Below, piece by piece: positions 43,601 to 52,499 of a DNA stretch of 64,000 bases (within the stretch, counting starts at the first letter, position 1; the number at the start of each line of letters is the position of its first letter). A program made the translations under genes and the position numbers. The notes under the pieces were generated by a model, which worked only from the letters and a program-made list of their open reading frames with translations, did no database searches and was not told where the DNA came from. Source of the DNA: Sphingosinicella terrae (GTDB lineage: Bacteria > Pseudomonadota > Alphaproteobacteria > Sphingomonadales > Sphingomonadaceae); NCBI RefSeq assembly GCF_003347635.1, contig NZ_QDFY01000012.1:1-64000 (forward strand), given 5' to 3'.

Positions 43601-43968
43601 CAAGGGCGCTGGGCGTGCTGCGCGACAACAAGGTCCGGGTGGCGCTCGACGATTTCGGCACCGGCTTCTCGTCGCTGTCGCACCTGAAGCAGTTCGCTGT
43701 CGACGCGCTGAAGATCGACCAGTCCTTCATCCACGACCTCGGCTCGGGCGCGTCTTCCGACGATGGAGCGATTGTGCTCGCCGTCCTCAATCTCGGCCGG
43801 AGCCTCGACATCGAGGTGGTCGGGGAGGGGATAGAGACGCAGGCGCAGGCGGACTTCCTGCGCAGTCATGGCTGCGATACCGGCCAGGGCTATCTGTTCG
43901 GCCGGGCCGTCTCCGGCGAGCAGGTGATGGCGCGGCTCGCCGGTGCGCGGCGACGCGCGGCCGGCTGA
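40690..43968 (+). CDS. Multi-PAS GGDEF-EAL cyclic-di-GMP signalling protein
   Basis: Large cytoplasmic sensor (1092 aa). Four to five PAS repeats fill residues about 25-660 (first YRCEPKAPWRMRYMSAQVEPLTGY; PAC ends such as DGFIQDVTES, SVVVDATERRR, LIFDDTERKL and AIGSHMDVTDRKQ). A diguanylate cyclase domain follows with GGDEF at 736-740, then an EAL phosphodiesterase domain with EAL at 864-866 and DDFGTGFSSL. Both catalytic motifs are canonical, so it may be bifunctional or switched by the PAS signals. No transmembrane segment is seen. GTG start at 40690 with AGGAAGG upstream. Confidence 0.93.
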   Translation: MPPRKSRRKEPRAESAPPAGIVLAELVDQLPGLVYRCEPKAPWRMRYMSAQVEPLTGYAAVEFLEHRLTWADMVHPSDLAMVVQKIETDLAIGHRFSLDYRIIDRFGQVRWVMEQGLITEGTDGPMLDGFIQDVTESRRNAIALRAGQAQLDTVFDQSLVGILHRDLSDRLLHVNRAFCDLVGRSPEQLDGMPISELWHPDDAESIAAQVRRDSADGRSYRAERRYLRPDGSACWVDIQVSFIRGDDGEIDSVLSVVVDATERRRVEAQRLRANDMLRMALDGADAGTFELNLEDFALRLSPEAVRIYGLPRDHDGRLSHEEWLALVDPRDSAHPPPVRAAGDGHALPRAFEFRLRERDGEVRWLRALSHPIPAEAGGGERLFGLIFDDTERKLAEQKLQSSEAHLRLVQEVARIGSYRSGPDFVAICSPQFYRNLGLAEDTPSLSDAAYIALIHPEDRQRTFDHWRAVLESGAESIENEFRIIRADNGEARWLFNRTRILRDGEGRYLGAIGSHMDVTDRKQAEEAARAGEALNLGIIQASADAIALLDPDGRLTFMNGHALAAAGAGSFEPIAGRPWCECWPDEVRAALDGAIAVARSGGVGRFAGATRVAGEEKWWDVAVTSVGGEIGRASALLAIARDVTDQRRSVERVRWAASHDALTTLPNRAVFQDRLSEALALAGACGRRVGLLMLDIDHFKEVNDERGHDAGDALLRAFAERLRGAVRRSDFVARLGGDEFAVILADIAGPEEIEARLPPILERLQVPVAHLGRSLDCRASVGGAFYPDQGETPDELMKNADLALYAAKLTRRGGVTLFTPTMRSEMQDRISMLNLARDAIRKGLILPYYQPQIDLRSGDLVGFEALLRWRHPELGIQPPATIAEAFGDAALARQLGEQMQALVFEDMRLWLDAGLPFGRVAINTSAAEFRNDDFAESLLDRLGAAGVPNGLVEVEITERTVFQGKNSEYVARALGVLRDNKVRVALDDFGTGFSSLSHLKQFAVDALKIDQSFIHDLGSGASSDDGAIVLAVLNLGRSLDIEVVGEGIETQAQADFLRSHGCDTGQGYLFGRAVSGEQVMARLAGARRRAAG

Positions 43969-43974
43969 GGGCGC

Positions 43975-44820
43975 TCAACCACGCCCGAGCCGCTCCGCGT
44001 GCCAACGCAGATGGTCGGCCATGAAGGTCGAGATGAAAAAATAGCTATGGTCGTAGCCGGGCTGGATCCGCAGGGTGAGCGGGATGCCGGCCTCGGCGCA
44101 GGCACGCTCGAGCAGATCGGGGCGGAGCTGCTCGGCGAGGAAGGCGTCGTCGCCGCCCTGGTCGACGAGGATCTCCGGGAGCCGGGCGCCGTCCTCGATC
44201 AGGGCGACCGCGTCGTGGCGCCGCCAGCTTTGCCTATCCTCGCCGAGATAGCGGGACAGGGCCTTCTCGCCCCACGGCACCTGCGACGGCGCGACGATCG
44301 GCGCGAAGGCGGAGACGCTGCGGAAGCGATCGGGGCGGGCCAGCGCGACGGTGAGCGCGCCGTGGCCGCCCATCGAATGGCCGGTGATCGCCTGCCGCTC
44401 GAGATCGGCGGGAAAACGGGTCGCGATCAACGCCGGCAGCTCGTCGGCGACGTAGCTCATCATCCGGAAGTGGGCGGCGTACGGCGCCTGCGTCGCATCG
44501 ACGTAGAAGCCGGCGCCCTGGCCGAAATCATAGGCCTCGTCGTCGGGCACCTGGGGCCCGCGCGGCGACGTGTCGGGTGCTACGAAGATCAGCCCGAGCT
44601 CGGCGCAGGCGCGGCGATATTCGCCTTTCTCGGTGACGTTTGCATGGGTGCAGGTGAGGCCGGACAGGTACCAGACGACCGGAAGCCTTTGCCCGCTCTC
44701 GGCCTGCGGCGGCACGAATAGCGAGAAGACCATGTCGGTGCCGGTCTCGCGGCTGGCATGGCGGTAGACGCCCTGGGTGCCGCCATGGCTCTTCCAGGCG
44801 GAGAGGGTCTCGAGGCTCAT
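43975..44820 (-). CDS. fghA: S-formylglutathione hydrolase
   Basis: Esterase D family serine hydrolase (281 aa) that releases formate and glutathione from S-formylglutathione, second step of glutathione-dependent formaldehyde oxidation. Nucleophile motif GHSMGG with Ser149; family stretches VVWYLSGLTCTHANVTEKGEYRRACAELGLIFVAPDTSPRG and PGYDHSYFFISTFMADHLRWHA (His of the triad). The ATG overlaps the stop of the dehydrogenase gene (TGATG), giving the classical adhC-fghA pair. Confidence 0.94.
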   Translation of the reverse strand: MSLETLSAWKSHGGTQGVYRHASRETGTDMVFSLFVPPQAESGQRLPVVWYLSGLTCTHANVTEKGEYRRACAELGLIFVAPDTSPRGPQVPDDEAYDFGQGAGFYVDATQAPYAAHFRMMSYVADELPALIATRFPADLERQAITGHSMGGHGALTVALARPDRFRSVSAFAPIVAPSQVPWGEKALSRYLGEDRQSWRRHDAVALIEDGARLPEILVDQGGDDAFLAEQLRPDLLERACAEAGIPLTLRIQPGYDHSYFFISTFMADHLRWHAERLGRG

Positions 44821-45932
44821 CAATAGACCACGACGCTGCGAATGCTCTCTCCGGCATGCATCAGGTCGAACGCCTTGTTGATGTCGTCGAGCTTCATGGT
44901 GTGGGTGATGAGCGGATCGATCTCGATCTTGCCGTCCATATACCAGTCGACGATGCGCGGCACGTCGGTGCGGCCGCGGGCGCCGCCGAAGGCCGAGCCC
45001 TTCCAGACCCGGCCGGTGACGAGCTGGAACGGCCGGGTCGAGATCTCGCGTCCGGCTTCGGCGACGCCGATGATGGTCGAGACGCCCCAGCCGCGGTGGC
45101 AGCATTCGAGCGCGGCGCGCATGACGTCGGTATTGCCGGTGCAATCGAAGCTGTAGTCGGCGCCGCCGTCGGTGACGTCGAGTATCGCCTGGACCAGTCT
45201 GTCCTGGCCGACGTCGTTGGGGTTGAGGAAATGGGTCATGCCGAACTGCTCGGCCATGGCCCGCTTGCCCGGATTGACGTCGATGCCGACGATCCTGTCG
45301 GCGCCGACCAGCTTCGCGCCCTGGATGACGTTGAGACCGATCCCGCCGAGGCCGAACACGACGACATTGCTGCCGGGCTCGACGCCGGCCGTCCAGATCA
45401 CCGCACCGACGCCGGTGGTGACGCCGCAGCCGATATAGCAGATCTTGTCGAAAGGCGCGTCGGCGCGGACCTTGGCGACGGCGATCTCGGGCATCACCGT
45501 GAAGTTGGAGAAGGTCGAGCAGCCCATATAATGGTAGATGGTCTCGCCGCCGAGGCGGAAGCGGCTGGTGCCGTCGGGCATCACGCCCTTGCCCTGGGTG
45601 CCGCGGATCGCGGTGCACAGATTGGTCTTGCGCGAAAGGCAGCTTTTGCACTGCCGGCATTCCGGCGTGTAGAGCGGGATGACATGGTCGCCGACCGCGA
45701 CGGAGGTGACGCCGGGGCCGACCTCGCGGACGATGCCGGCGCCCTCGTGGCCGAGGATCGAGGGGAAGATGCCCTCGCTGTCCTTGCCCTCGAGCGTGTA
45801 GGCGTCGGTGTGGCAGATGCCCGTCGCCATGATCTCGACCAGGACTTCGCCCGCCTTCGGCCCGTCGAGGTCGACCTCGTGTATCTCCAGCGGCTGGTTG
45901 GGGGCGACGGCGATCGCGGCTCGGGTTTTCAT
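44820..45932 (-). CDS. adhC: S-(hydroxymethyl)glutathione dehydrogenase / class III alcohol dehydrogenase
   Basis: Zinc-dependent medium-chain dehydrogenase (370 aa) oxidising S-hydroxymethylglutathione with NAD+, also able to reduce GSNO in this family. Catalytic zinc site [13 protein letters not shown] and [12 protein letters not shown]; structural zinc cysteines in [17 protein letters not shown]; Rossmann motif [15 protein letters not shown]. Length and motifs match class III ADH. First gene of the formaldehyde-detoxification pair, with GGAGGAG before the ATG at 45932. No FrmR-type regulator is adjacent. Confidence 0.95.
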   Translation of the reverse strand: MKTRAAIAVAPNQPLEIHEVDLDGPKAGEVLVEIMATGICHTDAYTLEGKDSEGIFPSILGHEGAGIVREVGPGVTSVAVGDHVIPLYTPECRQCKSCLSRKTNLCTAIRGTQGKGVMPDGTSRFRLGGETIYHYMGCSTFSNFTVMPEIAVAKVRADAPFDKICYIGCGVTTGVGAVIWTAGVEPGSNVVVFGLGGIGLNVIQGAKLVGADRIVGIDVNPGKRAMAEQFGMTHFLNPNDVGQDRLVQAILDVTDGGADYSFDCTGNTDVMRAALECCHRGWGVSTIIGVAEAGREISTRPFQLVTGRVWKGSAFGGARGRTDVPRIVDWYMDGKIEIDPLITHTMKLDDINKAFDLMHAGESIRSVVVY

Positions 45933-45986
45933 GGTATCTCCTCCGTTCCGGTCCGACTAGGTCCGCGCCTGCGGCGAGGCAAGGGT

Positions 45987-46670
45987 TCAGCGGGCAAGGA
46001 AGCGCCCGATCCATTCGCCGACTCGCGCATTGTCGTTCGGCCGGTCGAGCGAGGCGATCGCCCGGTCCGCGTCGGCGATCCGGTCGCGGCGGCCGTCGAT
46101 CAGCGCCCGGGCATAATCGGGCGAGAATTCCGGGTGGAATTGGAAGGAGATGGCCGGACGGTCGATCCAGGCCAGGCCCGCATAAGGCGTGAACAAGGAT
46201 GAGGCGACGACATGCGTCTTCGGCGGCTGGATCACCACCTGGTCCTGGTGCGAGGCCGGGACCGCGACCGCAGGCGCGTCGTCCATCCACGGTTCGCGGC
46301 GGACGACGGGATAGGTGTGGAGGCCGACGCCCCAGCCCTTCTCCGATTTCTCGACATGGCCGCCGAAGGCCTCCGCCATGATCTGGTGGCCGAAGCAGAT
46401 GCCGACCAGCTTCACATGCCGGTCCGCGGCGCGCAGAAAGGCCGCGAGCTCGCCGATCCAGGGCAGGCCGTCATAGACGCCGGCCGGCGATCCGGTGATC
46501 AGATAGGCGTCGTGACCGCGCGGCACCGGCGGCAGCTCGCCGGCGGGCACGTCGTAGCTCTCATAGTCGAAGCCGTCCCCGAGCAGCCGGCGGAACATGG
46601 CCGGGTAGCGGCCGAAGCGGGCGACGAGCGGCACTGGCGGGGCCCCAGTCTCGAGGATGGCGAGCTTCAT
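45987..46670 (-). CDS. Class I glutamine amidotransferase family protein
   Basis: GATase1-like protein (227 aa from ATG 46670; GTG 46676 would add two residues). Triad elements: Cys92 in GICFGHQIMAEAFGG and His/Glu in FQFHPEFSPDYA. This stand-alone group includes GMP synthase-like amidotransferases and gamma-glutamyl hydrolases of polyamine/glutamate catabolism, so the true reaction may be hydrolysis of a gamma-glutamyl substrate. The transporter operon at the far end of the window is the only polyamine-related hint, and it is not linked. Confidence 0.85.
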   Translation of the reverse strand: MKLAILETGAPPVPLVARFGRYPAMFRRLLGDGFDYESYDVPAGELPPVPRGHDAYLITGSPAGVYDGLPWIGELAAFLRAADRHVKLVGICFGHQIMAEAFGGHVEKSEKGWGVGLHTYPVVRREPWMDDAPAVAVPASHQDQVVIQPPKTHVVASSLFTPYAGLAWIDRPAISFQFHPEFSPDYARALIDGRRDRIADADRAIASLDRPNDNARVGEWIGRFLAR

Positions 46671-46719
46671 GGCCACGGCTTAGGCCGATCGGGTTCGCTG
46701 ACTCAATCTCGCATTGATT

Positions 46720-46737
46720 TGGACCAATGGAGGTCCA
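46720..46737. promoter_or_regulatory. Operator-like palindrome before the VapBC module
   Basis: TGGACC (46720-46725) and GGTCCA (46732-46737) flank a 6-nt spacer, 11 bp before the antitoxin ATG. Position and form fit autoregulation by the antitoxin-toxin complex. Confidence 0.45.
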
Positions 46738-46748
46738 TATTTCCAGGC

Positions 46749-47012
46749 ATGAAGGTATCCATTTCTGACGCGAAAGGTCGCCTGACGGATCTTGTGAGGA
46801 GGGCCGAGGCGGGCGACGAGGTGGTGTTGACGCGGCATGGGCAGCCTGCGGCCAAGCTGGTGGCCGTTCGGCCCGTTCCACGTAGCCCGCACGAACGTCG
46901 CGCGGTGATCGACGCCATCGTCCGGCGCGCGCGAGAGAAAGTCGCTCCTGGACCGGATGCAGCGCGAAGCCAGGATTTCCTCTATGACGAGGAGACGGGG
47001 CTGCCCGGTTGA
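46749..47012 (+). CDS. Antitoxin, Phd/YefM family
   Basis: 87-aa antitoxin: VSISDAKGRLTDLVRRAEAGDEVVLTRHGQPAAKLVAV is the Phd/YefM DNA-binding and dimerisation domain, and the C-terminal tail (RREKVAPGP...SQDFLYDEETGLPG) would wrap the toxin. It overlaps the toxin gene by four bases (TTGA). It probably represses its own promoter through the palindrome just upstream. Confidence 0.88.
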   Translation: MKVSISDAKGRLTDLVRRAEAGDEVVLTRHGQPAAKLVAVRPVPRSPHERRAVIDAIVRRAREKVAPGPDAARSQDFLYDEETGLPG

Positions 47013-47395
47013 TCGTCGTCGACACTTCCGCGCTGATCGCGATCTTGATGGACGAACCTGTCGGGCGGCGCTGTCGACGGGTGCTTGAGGACAGTCCCGA
47101 CGTCAGAATATCGGCTGGCACGCTGGCCGAAGCCCTTATCGTCTCCGGCTGTCGCGGCTTCGGGGAGGAGATGGCGGGTCTGATCGAGGATCTCGGTATC
47201 GTCGTGGAGCCAGTCGGACCGGCCGAGGCTCGGCAGGCAGCTCATGCCTATCTCAGATGGGGGAAGGGCTTTCACCCTGCCCATCTCAATGTCGGGGACT
47301 GCTTTGCCTATGTTTTGGCTCGGGCGCTGGACTGCCCGCTTCTGTTTGTCGGGTCGGATTTCTCGCACACCGATTTAGCCTCGGCGCTGGGCTGA
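47009..47395 (+). CDS. vapC: PIN-domain toxin, VapC family
   Basis: 128-aa ribonuclease toxin. PIN acidic residues are in IVVDTSALIAILMDEP, TLAEALIVSG and LNVGDCFAYVLARAL, followed by [13 protein letters not shown], the standard VapC ending. Starts at TTG 47009 in a TTGA overlap with the antitoxin stop, so translation depends on the antitoxin gene. The last 21 bases overlap the convergent ACT-domain gene. Target RNA unknown. Confidence 0.9.
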   Translation: MIVVDTSALIAILMDEPVGRRCRRVLEDSPDVRISAGTLAEALIVSGCRGFGEEMAGLIEDLGIVVEPVGPAEARQAAHAYLRWGKGFHPAHLNVGDCFAYVLARALDCPLLFVGSDFSHTDLASALG

Positions 47396-47779
47396 CGAAG
47401 CCGGGTCAGGCGAGACGGCCCGGGAGGCGGAATGCAGACGCCGCAGCACCGCCAGCGCTTCCTGCCGATCTTCCCACGGCACGAACAGATGGTCGTGATG
47501 GTAGCCGGCGACCAAGTTCGCGGCGATCCCCCTTTCGGCCAGCGCGGCCGCGACTCGGGCAGTGAGCCCCACCGCTTCGAGGCTCGAATTGACGCCGAGC
47601 GTGATCCGCGCCCAGCCGATGCCCGGCCGTATCACGGTCAGGCCCTCTTCCTCGCGGATCAGCGCGAAGACTTTCCCGACCGGCGGCGGCTCCGCCGCCG
47701 TCTCGAACCCGTACTCGACCGGGTCGAGCCTCGGCTCGAGCCCGGCGAGCAGTCGGCCGAGATCGGTCTCGCCGCTCAG
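47375..47779 (-). CDS. ACT-domain protein with probable CTG start
   Basis: Amino-acid-sensing type ACT protein (about 134 aa). The ACT core [50 protein letters not shown] is obvious. The conserved N-terminal part ([37 protein letters not shown]) lies upstream of the first ATG/GTG/TTG (GTG 47635), so a 134-codon gene beginning at CTG 47777-47779 is proposed; that codon overlaps the argG stop as CTGA, mirroring the ATGA/GTGA overlaps of the rest of the operon. Likely an arginine-operon associated ligand-binding protein; the ligand is unknown. Confidence 0.75.
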   Translation of the reverse strand: MSGETDLGRLLAGLEPRLDPVEYGFETAAEPPPVGKVFALIREEEGLTVIRPGIGWARITLGVNSSLEAVGLTARVAAALAERGIAANLVAGYHHDHLFVPWEDRQEALAVLRRLHSASRAVSPDPASSAQRRG

Positions 47780-49020
47780 CCCTGCGCCCTTCGCGCCCGC
47801 GTCGCCGCGATCCGCAGCCTGAGTGCGTTCAGGCGGATGAAGCCGGCGGCGTCGCGCTGGTCGTAGCTGCCGCTGCCCTCCTCGAACGTGACCAGGTCCT
47901 GGTCGTAGAGCGCGAACGGGCTGTCGCGGCCGATCACCGTGGCATTGCCCTTGTAGAGCTTTACCCGCACCGTCCCGGTGACGAATTCCTGGCTCCTGTC
48001 GATCAGCGCCTGCAGCATCTCGCGCTCCGGAGAGAACCAGAAGCCGTTATAGATGAGCTTGGCGTAGCGCGGCATGATCTCGTCCTTGAGATGCATCGCG
48101 CCGCCGTCGAGCGTGATCGATTCGATGCCGCGATGGGCGGCGAGCAGGATGGTCCCGCCCGGCGTCTCGTAGACGCCGCGGGATTTCATGCCGACGAAGC
48201 GGTTCTCGACGAGGTCGAGCCGGCCGATGCCGTTGTCGTGGCCGAGCTGGTTCAGGCGGGCGAGCAGGTCCGCCGGCGACAGGCGCTCGCCGTCGATTGC
48301 GACCGGGTCGCCCTGCTCGAAGGCGATCTCGATCACCGTCGGCCGATCGGGCGCCTCCTCGGGAGAGATGGTCCGCTGATGGACATATTCCGGGGCCTCG
48401 ACCGAAGGATCCTCCAGCACCTTTCCTTCCGACGAGGAGTGGAGGAGGTTGGCGTCGATCGAGAAGGGGGCCTCGCCCTTCTTGTCCTTGGCGATCGGGA
48501 TCTGGTGCTTCTCGGCGAAGTCGATCAGCTGCTCGCGGCTGGCGAAGGTCCATTCGCGCCATGGCGCGATCACCCTGATGTCGGGCTCGAGCGCATAATA
48601 GCCGAGCTCGAAGCGGACCTGGTCGTTGCCCTTGCCGGTCGCGCCGTGACAGACGGCATCGGCGCCGACGGCGCGGGCAATCTCGATCTGCCGCTTGGCG
48701 ATGAGCGGCCGCGCGATCGACGTGCCGAGCAGATACTGTCCCTCATAGACGGTGTTCGCCCGGAACATCGGGAAGACATAGTCGCGGACGAATTCCTCGC
48801 GCAGGTCCTCGATGAAGATGTTGGCGGGCTTGATGCCGAGCAGCTCGGCCTTGCGCCGCGCCGGCTCGACCTCCTCGCCCTGGCCCAGATCGGCCGTGAA
48901 GGTGACGACCTCCGCGCCATATTCGGTCTGAAGCCATTTGAGGATGATCGACGTGTCGAGGCCGCCGGAATAAGCGAGCACCACCTTCTTCGGGCCGTCG
49001 GCCCGGCGCTTGTCACTCAT
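47776..49020 (-). CDS. argG: Argininosuccinate synthase
   Basis: Cytoplasmic ATP-dependent ligase (414 aa) joining citrulline and aspartate in arginine synthesis. The PP-loop is [16 protein letters not shown] near the N-terminus, with family motifs [37 protein letters not shown] and [27 protein letters not shown] 49020 overlaps the argR stop (ATGA). It is the sixth gene of the arginine operon. Full length. Confidence 0.96.
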   Translation of the reverse strand: MSDKRRADGPKKVVLAYSGGLDTSIILKWLQTEYGAEVVTFTADLGQGEEVEPARRKAELLGIKPANIFIEDLREEFVRDYVFPMFRANTVYEGQYLLGTSIARPLIAKRQIEIARAVGADAVCHGATGKGNDQVRFELGYYALEPDIRVIAPWREWTFASREQLIDFAEKHQIPIAKDKKGEAPFSIDANLLHSSSEGKVLEDPSVEAPEYVHQRTISPEEAPDRPTVIEIAFEQGDPVAIDGERLSPADLLARLNQLGHDNGIGRLDLVENRFVGMKSRGVYETPGGTILLAAHRGIESITLDGGAMHLKDEIMPRYAKLIYNGFWFSPEREMLQALIDRSQEFVTGTVRVKLYKGNATVIGRDSPFALYDQDLVTFEEGSGSYDQRDAAGFIRLNALRLRIAATRARRAQG

Positions 49021-49499
49021 GCGTACATTACTTTCGCTTGGCCCATCAGCCGCTCGAAGCGGCGGAGGAGGGTGGGAATGGCGACGCCGTCGCGGATGGC
49101 GAGGAAGAGGGTGTCGTCGCCCGAGACGGTGCCGGCAATCTCCGGCAGCTGGGCATGGTCGATCGCCGAGGCGACCAAATGGGCGGAGCCGGGCGGCGTC
49201 TTGACGATGAGGAGCTGGCCGGCCGCCTCGATCGACAGCACCCATTCGCCGAGGATCCGCTCGAGCCGGCCGGCTGTCCAGTCGGTCTCGGCGATCTGGT
49301 CGGGCAGCGCATAGGTGAGCACGCCGCCGCGCTTCACCTTGATCGCGCCGAGCTGCTCGAGATCGCGGGAGACCGTCGCCTGGGTGACGGCGAAGCCGAG
49401 CGCGCGCAGCCGCTCGGTCGCCTCCTCCTGGCTGGCGAGCGAGTCGCTCCGGAGCAGGTCGGCAAGCGTCCGCAATCGTCGGGCGCGGGTGTCGGTCAC
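49017..49499 (-). CDS. argR: Arginine repressor
   Basis: ArgR family regulator (160 aa). The N-terminal winged helix ([45 protein letters not shown]) binds ARG boxes. The C-terminal hexamerisation and arginine-binding domain has [18 protein letters not shown] start at 49499. Located inside the operon between argF and argG, so it would control its own synthesis through the palindrome upstream of argC. Confidence 0.93.
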   Translation of the reverse strand: MTDTRARRLRTLADLLRSDSLASQEEATERLRALGFAVTQATVSRDLEQLGAIKVKRGGVLTYALPDQIAETDWTAGRLERILGEWVLSIEAAGQLLIVKTPPGSAHLVASAIDHAQLPEIAGTVSGDDTLFLAIRDGVAIPTLLRRFERLMGQAKVMYA

Positions 49500-49506
49500 G
49501 GTGCCC

Positions 49507-50379
49507 TCATCGCGACAGCATCCAGGCGAGCGCGCCCCGCGCGGTATGCATCCGGTTCTCGGCCTGGCGCCACACCGCCGAGCGCGGACCGTCGATCACC
49601 TGGGCGGCGACTTCCTCGCCGCGGCGGGCGGGGAGGCAGTGGAGGAACCACGCCTCGGGGCAGGCCGCCATCAGCGCCGCGTCGACGCGATAGCCGGAAA
49701 AGGCGCTCATCCGCGCCTCGGTCTCGGCGTCCTGGCCCATCGAGACCCAGACATCGGTATAGACGATGTCGGCGCCGCGCACCGCCTCGGCGGGGTCGGC
49801 GACCTGTCGGACGCCGTCCGGCAGCGCGTCCATCACCGTCTCGAGGCCGTAGCCTTGCGGGCTGGCGACGACGAGCTCGGCGCCGGCCAAGGCGGACGCC
49901 TCTGCCAGCGAGCGGCAGACATTGTTGGCGTCGCCGACATAGGCGATGCGAACCCCGTCGATGCGGCCGACCAGCTGCTTCACGGTGAGCAGGTCGGCGA
50001 GCGCCTGGAGCGGGTGATCGGTGTCCGACAGCATGTTGAGCACAGGCGTCTCGGTCGCCGCCGCCATGAGGTCGAGATCGCGATGGTCGGTGACCCGCGC
50101 CGCGATGATCGAATGGTAGCAGGCGAGGGTACGGGCGACATCCTCGGCGGTCTCGCGCGTGCCCAACCCGACCTCGTCCTTCTGGATATAGATGGGGTGG
50201 CCGCCGAGCTGGACGACCGCCATCTCCATCGAGTTGCGGGTCCGCGCCGAGGGTTTCTGGAAGACCAGGGCGACGCCCCGGCCTTCGAGCGGCCGGGCGA
50301 GATCGCCGCGCTCCGACAGGATCAGGATCTCGGCCAGGTCCTCGGCCGTCAGGTCCGCTATCTTGAGTAGATCCCTCAC
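49507..50379 (-). CDS. argF: Ornithine carbamoyltransferase
   Basis: Transferase (290 aa) forming citrulline from ornithine and carbamoyl phosphate. Carbamoyl-phosphate motif FQKPSARTRNSME (S-x-RTR), HPLQALADLLT, and the OTC ornithine loop FLHCLPARRG with catalytic Cys. Slightly short compared with about 305-335 aa homologues. GTG start at 50379 overlaps the argB stop (GTGA). The FLHCLP motif supports ornithine rather than acetylornithine as substrate. Confidence 0.94.
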   Translation of the reverse strand: MRDLLKIADLTAEDLAEILILSERGDLARPLEGRGVALVFQKPSARTRNSMEMAVVQLGGHPIYIQKDEVGLGTRETAEDVARTLACYHSIIAARVTDHRDLDLMAAATETPVLNMLSDTDHPLQALADLLTVKQLVGRIDGVRIAYVGDANNVCRSLAEASALAGAELVVASPQGYGLETVMDALPDGVRQVADPAEAVRGADIVYTDVWVSMGQDAETEARMSAFSGYRVDAALMAACPEAWFLHCLPARRGEEVAAQVIDGPRSAVWRQAENRMHTARGALAWMLSR

Positions 50380-51245
50380 CAGTCCGCCTCCCGCTTGACC
50401 ATCGTCCCGATCCCCTCGTCGGTGAGCAGCTCGATCAGCAAGGCATGCGGCACCCGACCGTCGATGATGTGCGCCGTGCGCACGCCGCCGTCGACCGAGT
50501 CGGCGCAGGCCCTGAGCTTCGGGATCATGCCCCGGCTCACGCTCTCATGCTGGATCCGCTCGCGAAGCTCGTTGGAGGTGATGCGGCGCACGAGGCTGGA
50601 CTCGTCCTCGACATTCTCGAGCAGGCCCGGCGCGGCGGTGAGATAGACGATCTTCTCCGCTCCCATCGCCACCGCGATCGCCCGGGCCGCCTCGTCGGCA
50701 TTGACGTTATAGGGCTGGCCGCCTTCGTCCGCGCCGATCGTCGACACGACCGGCGTCAGGCCCTCGTTGAGCAGCCGGTGCAGCACGGACGTGCGGACAT
50801 GGCTGACGTCGCCGACGAACCCCAACGCCGATTCCCGGGGCGCCACCACCAGCATCCCGGCATCCTCGCCCGAGACTCCGACCGCGACCGGCTCCTCGAT
50901 CGCCTCGCGGTTGATCGTGCCGACAAGGTCGCGATTGATCTTGCCGACCAGCACCATACGGACCAGTTCGAGCGTCTCGGCGTCGGTGACGCGAAGGCCG
51001 CCGCGGAATTCCGGCTCCTTGCCGACGCGGCGCATCATCGCATCGACCTGCGGCCCGCCGCCATGGACGAGGACGCAGCGCACGCCGACGCTGCGCAGCA
51101 GCAGCACGTCCTGGGCGAGCGCCCGGTCGAGCTCCGCATCGATCGCGGCGCCGCCGAGCTTCACCACCACGACCTTGCCGGCGAAGCGGTAGACATAGGG
51201 CAGCGCCTGCACGAGCACGCGCGCGGTTTCTCCGGCAGTCATCAT
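50376..51245 (-). CDS. argB: Acetylglutamate kinase
   Basis: Amino-acid kinase family enzyme (289 aa) phosphorylating N-acetylglutamate. Motifs: VVVKLGGAAI, CVLVHGGGPQVDAMMRRVG, VTDAETLELVRMVLVGKINRDLVG and NVNADEAARAIAVAMGAEKIVYLTAAPGLL. The N-terminal helix (ETARVLVQALPYVYRFAGK) is the extension found in arginine-feedback-inhibited kinases. ATG 51245 overlaps the argJ stop (ATGA). Confidence 0.95.
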   Translation of the reverse strand: MMTAGETARVLVQALPYVYRFAGKVVVVKLGGAAIDAELDRALAQDVLLLRSVGVRCVLVHGGGPQVDAMMRRVGKEPEFRGGLRVTDAETLELVRMVLVGKINRDLVGTINREAIEEPVAVGVSGEDAGMLVVAPRESALGFVGDVSHVRTSVLHRLLNEGLTPVVSTIGADEGGQPYNVNADEAARAIAVAMGAEKIVYLTAAPGLLENVEDESSLVRRITSNELRERIQHESVSRGMIPKLRACADSVDGGVRTAHIIDGRVPHALLIELLTDEGIGTMVKREADW

Positions 51246-52402
51246 GACGTCTTCACATTTTCCTTGATGTAGCCGGGGCCGAGATCGATCCCGATCACCT
51301 TCGCCTCGCCGCGGCCGGCACCGAGATCGACCTCGATCTCGATCTCATCGCTCTTCATGTGCCGCGCGACCGCCTCCTCGTCATGGTCGATCGGCGCGCC
51401 CGCTTTGGCGACGACGACTCCACCGTAAGCGACCGCGCATCGATCGACCTCGAAGGCGACTCCGGCCGATCCCGCCGCGGCCAGCAGACGGCCCCAATAG
51501 GGGTCGCCGCCATGCCAGCTGCACTTGACCAGGTTGTTCTCGGCGATGTTCTTCGCCGCGGCGCGCGCCTCGGAATCGCTGGCGGCGCCGGTGACGCGAA
51601 GGCTGACCATCTTGGTCATGCCTTCCGCGTCGCGGGCCATCTGCAGCGTCAGCTCCTCGCAGACCTTGTGAACGGCATCGCCGAATTCCCGAAGATCGGG
51701 CGGGCCGCGGCGGCCGCTGGCGAGAAGGACCGCCGTGTCGTTGGTCGAGGTGGCGCCGTCGACGTTCAGCGTGTTGAAGGTCCGATCCGCCGCCTCGCGG
51801 AGGATGCGCTGCAGGTCGTCACGGGCGACGTCGGCGTCCGTGGTCAGGAAGGCGAGCATCGTCGCCATGTTCGGCGCGATCATGCCGCAGCCCTTGGCCA
51901 TGCCGCCCACCGTGAAGGTCGAGCCGCGCACGACCGATTCCTTGGGCACGTTATCGGTGGTGAGGATCCCCTTGGCCGCATCCTCCGCGCCGTCGGCCGA
52001 AAGCCTTTTCGCCAGCTTCGGCGTTGCGGCGAGGATGACCGCCATCGGCAGGGGCGCGCCGATGATTCCGGTCGAGCAGACGAGCACGTCGGAGCCGTCG
52101 ATGCCGAGCGCGTCGGCGGCCGCCTGCGCCATCGCCCGGGCGTCGGCCAAGCCCTGCTCTCCGGTGCCGGCATTGGCGTTGCCGCTGTTGACGATGATCG
52201 CGGCGGCGCGGCCGCCATTCTCCGCCAGCCGTGCGCGCGAGACCGTCACCGGCGGCGCGACGAACTTGTTCTGCGTGAAGACCGCGACCGCCGTCACCGG
52301 CTTGCGGTCGTCGGTAGCGATCATGGCCATGTCCGCCCGGCGCCGCTTGATCCCGGCATGGCAGCCGGCGGCAACGAATCCTTCCGCCGCGGTCACGCTC
52401 AT
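51242..52402 (-). CDS. argJ: Bifunctional ornithine acetyltransferase / N-acetylglutamate synthase
   Basis: Self-cleaving N-terminal nucleophile enzyme (386 aa) that recycles the acetyl group in arginine synthesis. The cleavage motif GMIAPNMATMLAFLTTDA gives Thr181 as nucleophile; IIVNSGNANAGTGEQG, VCSTGIIGAPLPM and NLVKCSWHGGDPYWGRLLAAAG are typical. Start at ATG 52402 matches family length; an upstream frame to 52471 is not conserved-looking. 97 bp separate it from argC, the only sizeable gap in the operon. Confidence 0.94.
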   Translation of the reverse strand: MSVTAAEGFVAAGCHAGIKRRRADMAMIATDDRKPVTAVAVFTQNKFVAPPVTVSRARLAENGGRAAAIIVNSGNANAGTGEQGLADARAMAQAAADALGIDGSDVLVCSTGIIGAPLPMAVILAATPKLAKRLSADGAEDAAKGILTTDNVPKESVVRGSTFTVGGMAKGCGMIAPNMATMLAFLTTDADVARDDLQRILREAADRTFNTLNVDGATSTNDTAVLLASGRRGPPDLREFGDAVHKVCEELTLQMARDAEGMTKMVSLRVTGAASDSEARAAAKNIAENNLVKCSWHGGDPYWGRLLAAAGSAGVAFEVDRCAVAYGGVVVAKAGAPIDHDEEAVARHMKSDEIEIEVDLGAGRGEAKVIGIDLGPGYIKENVKTS

Positions 52403-52499
52403 GGCCGGGCTCCGTCTGCGGGCAGCCGGAAGCAGGGCATGGACTCCGGTCGCCGCATGATCGAGCCGCAATCCCGCTTAGTGTCCTCGCTGATCATGC

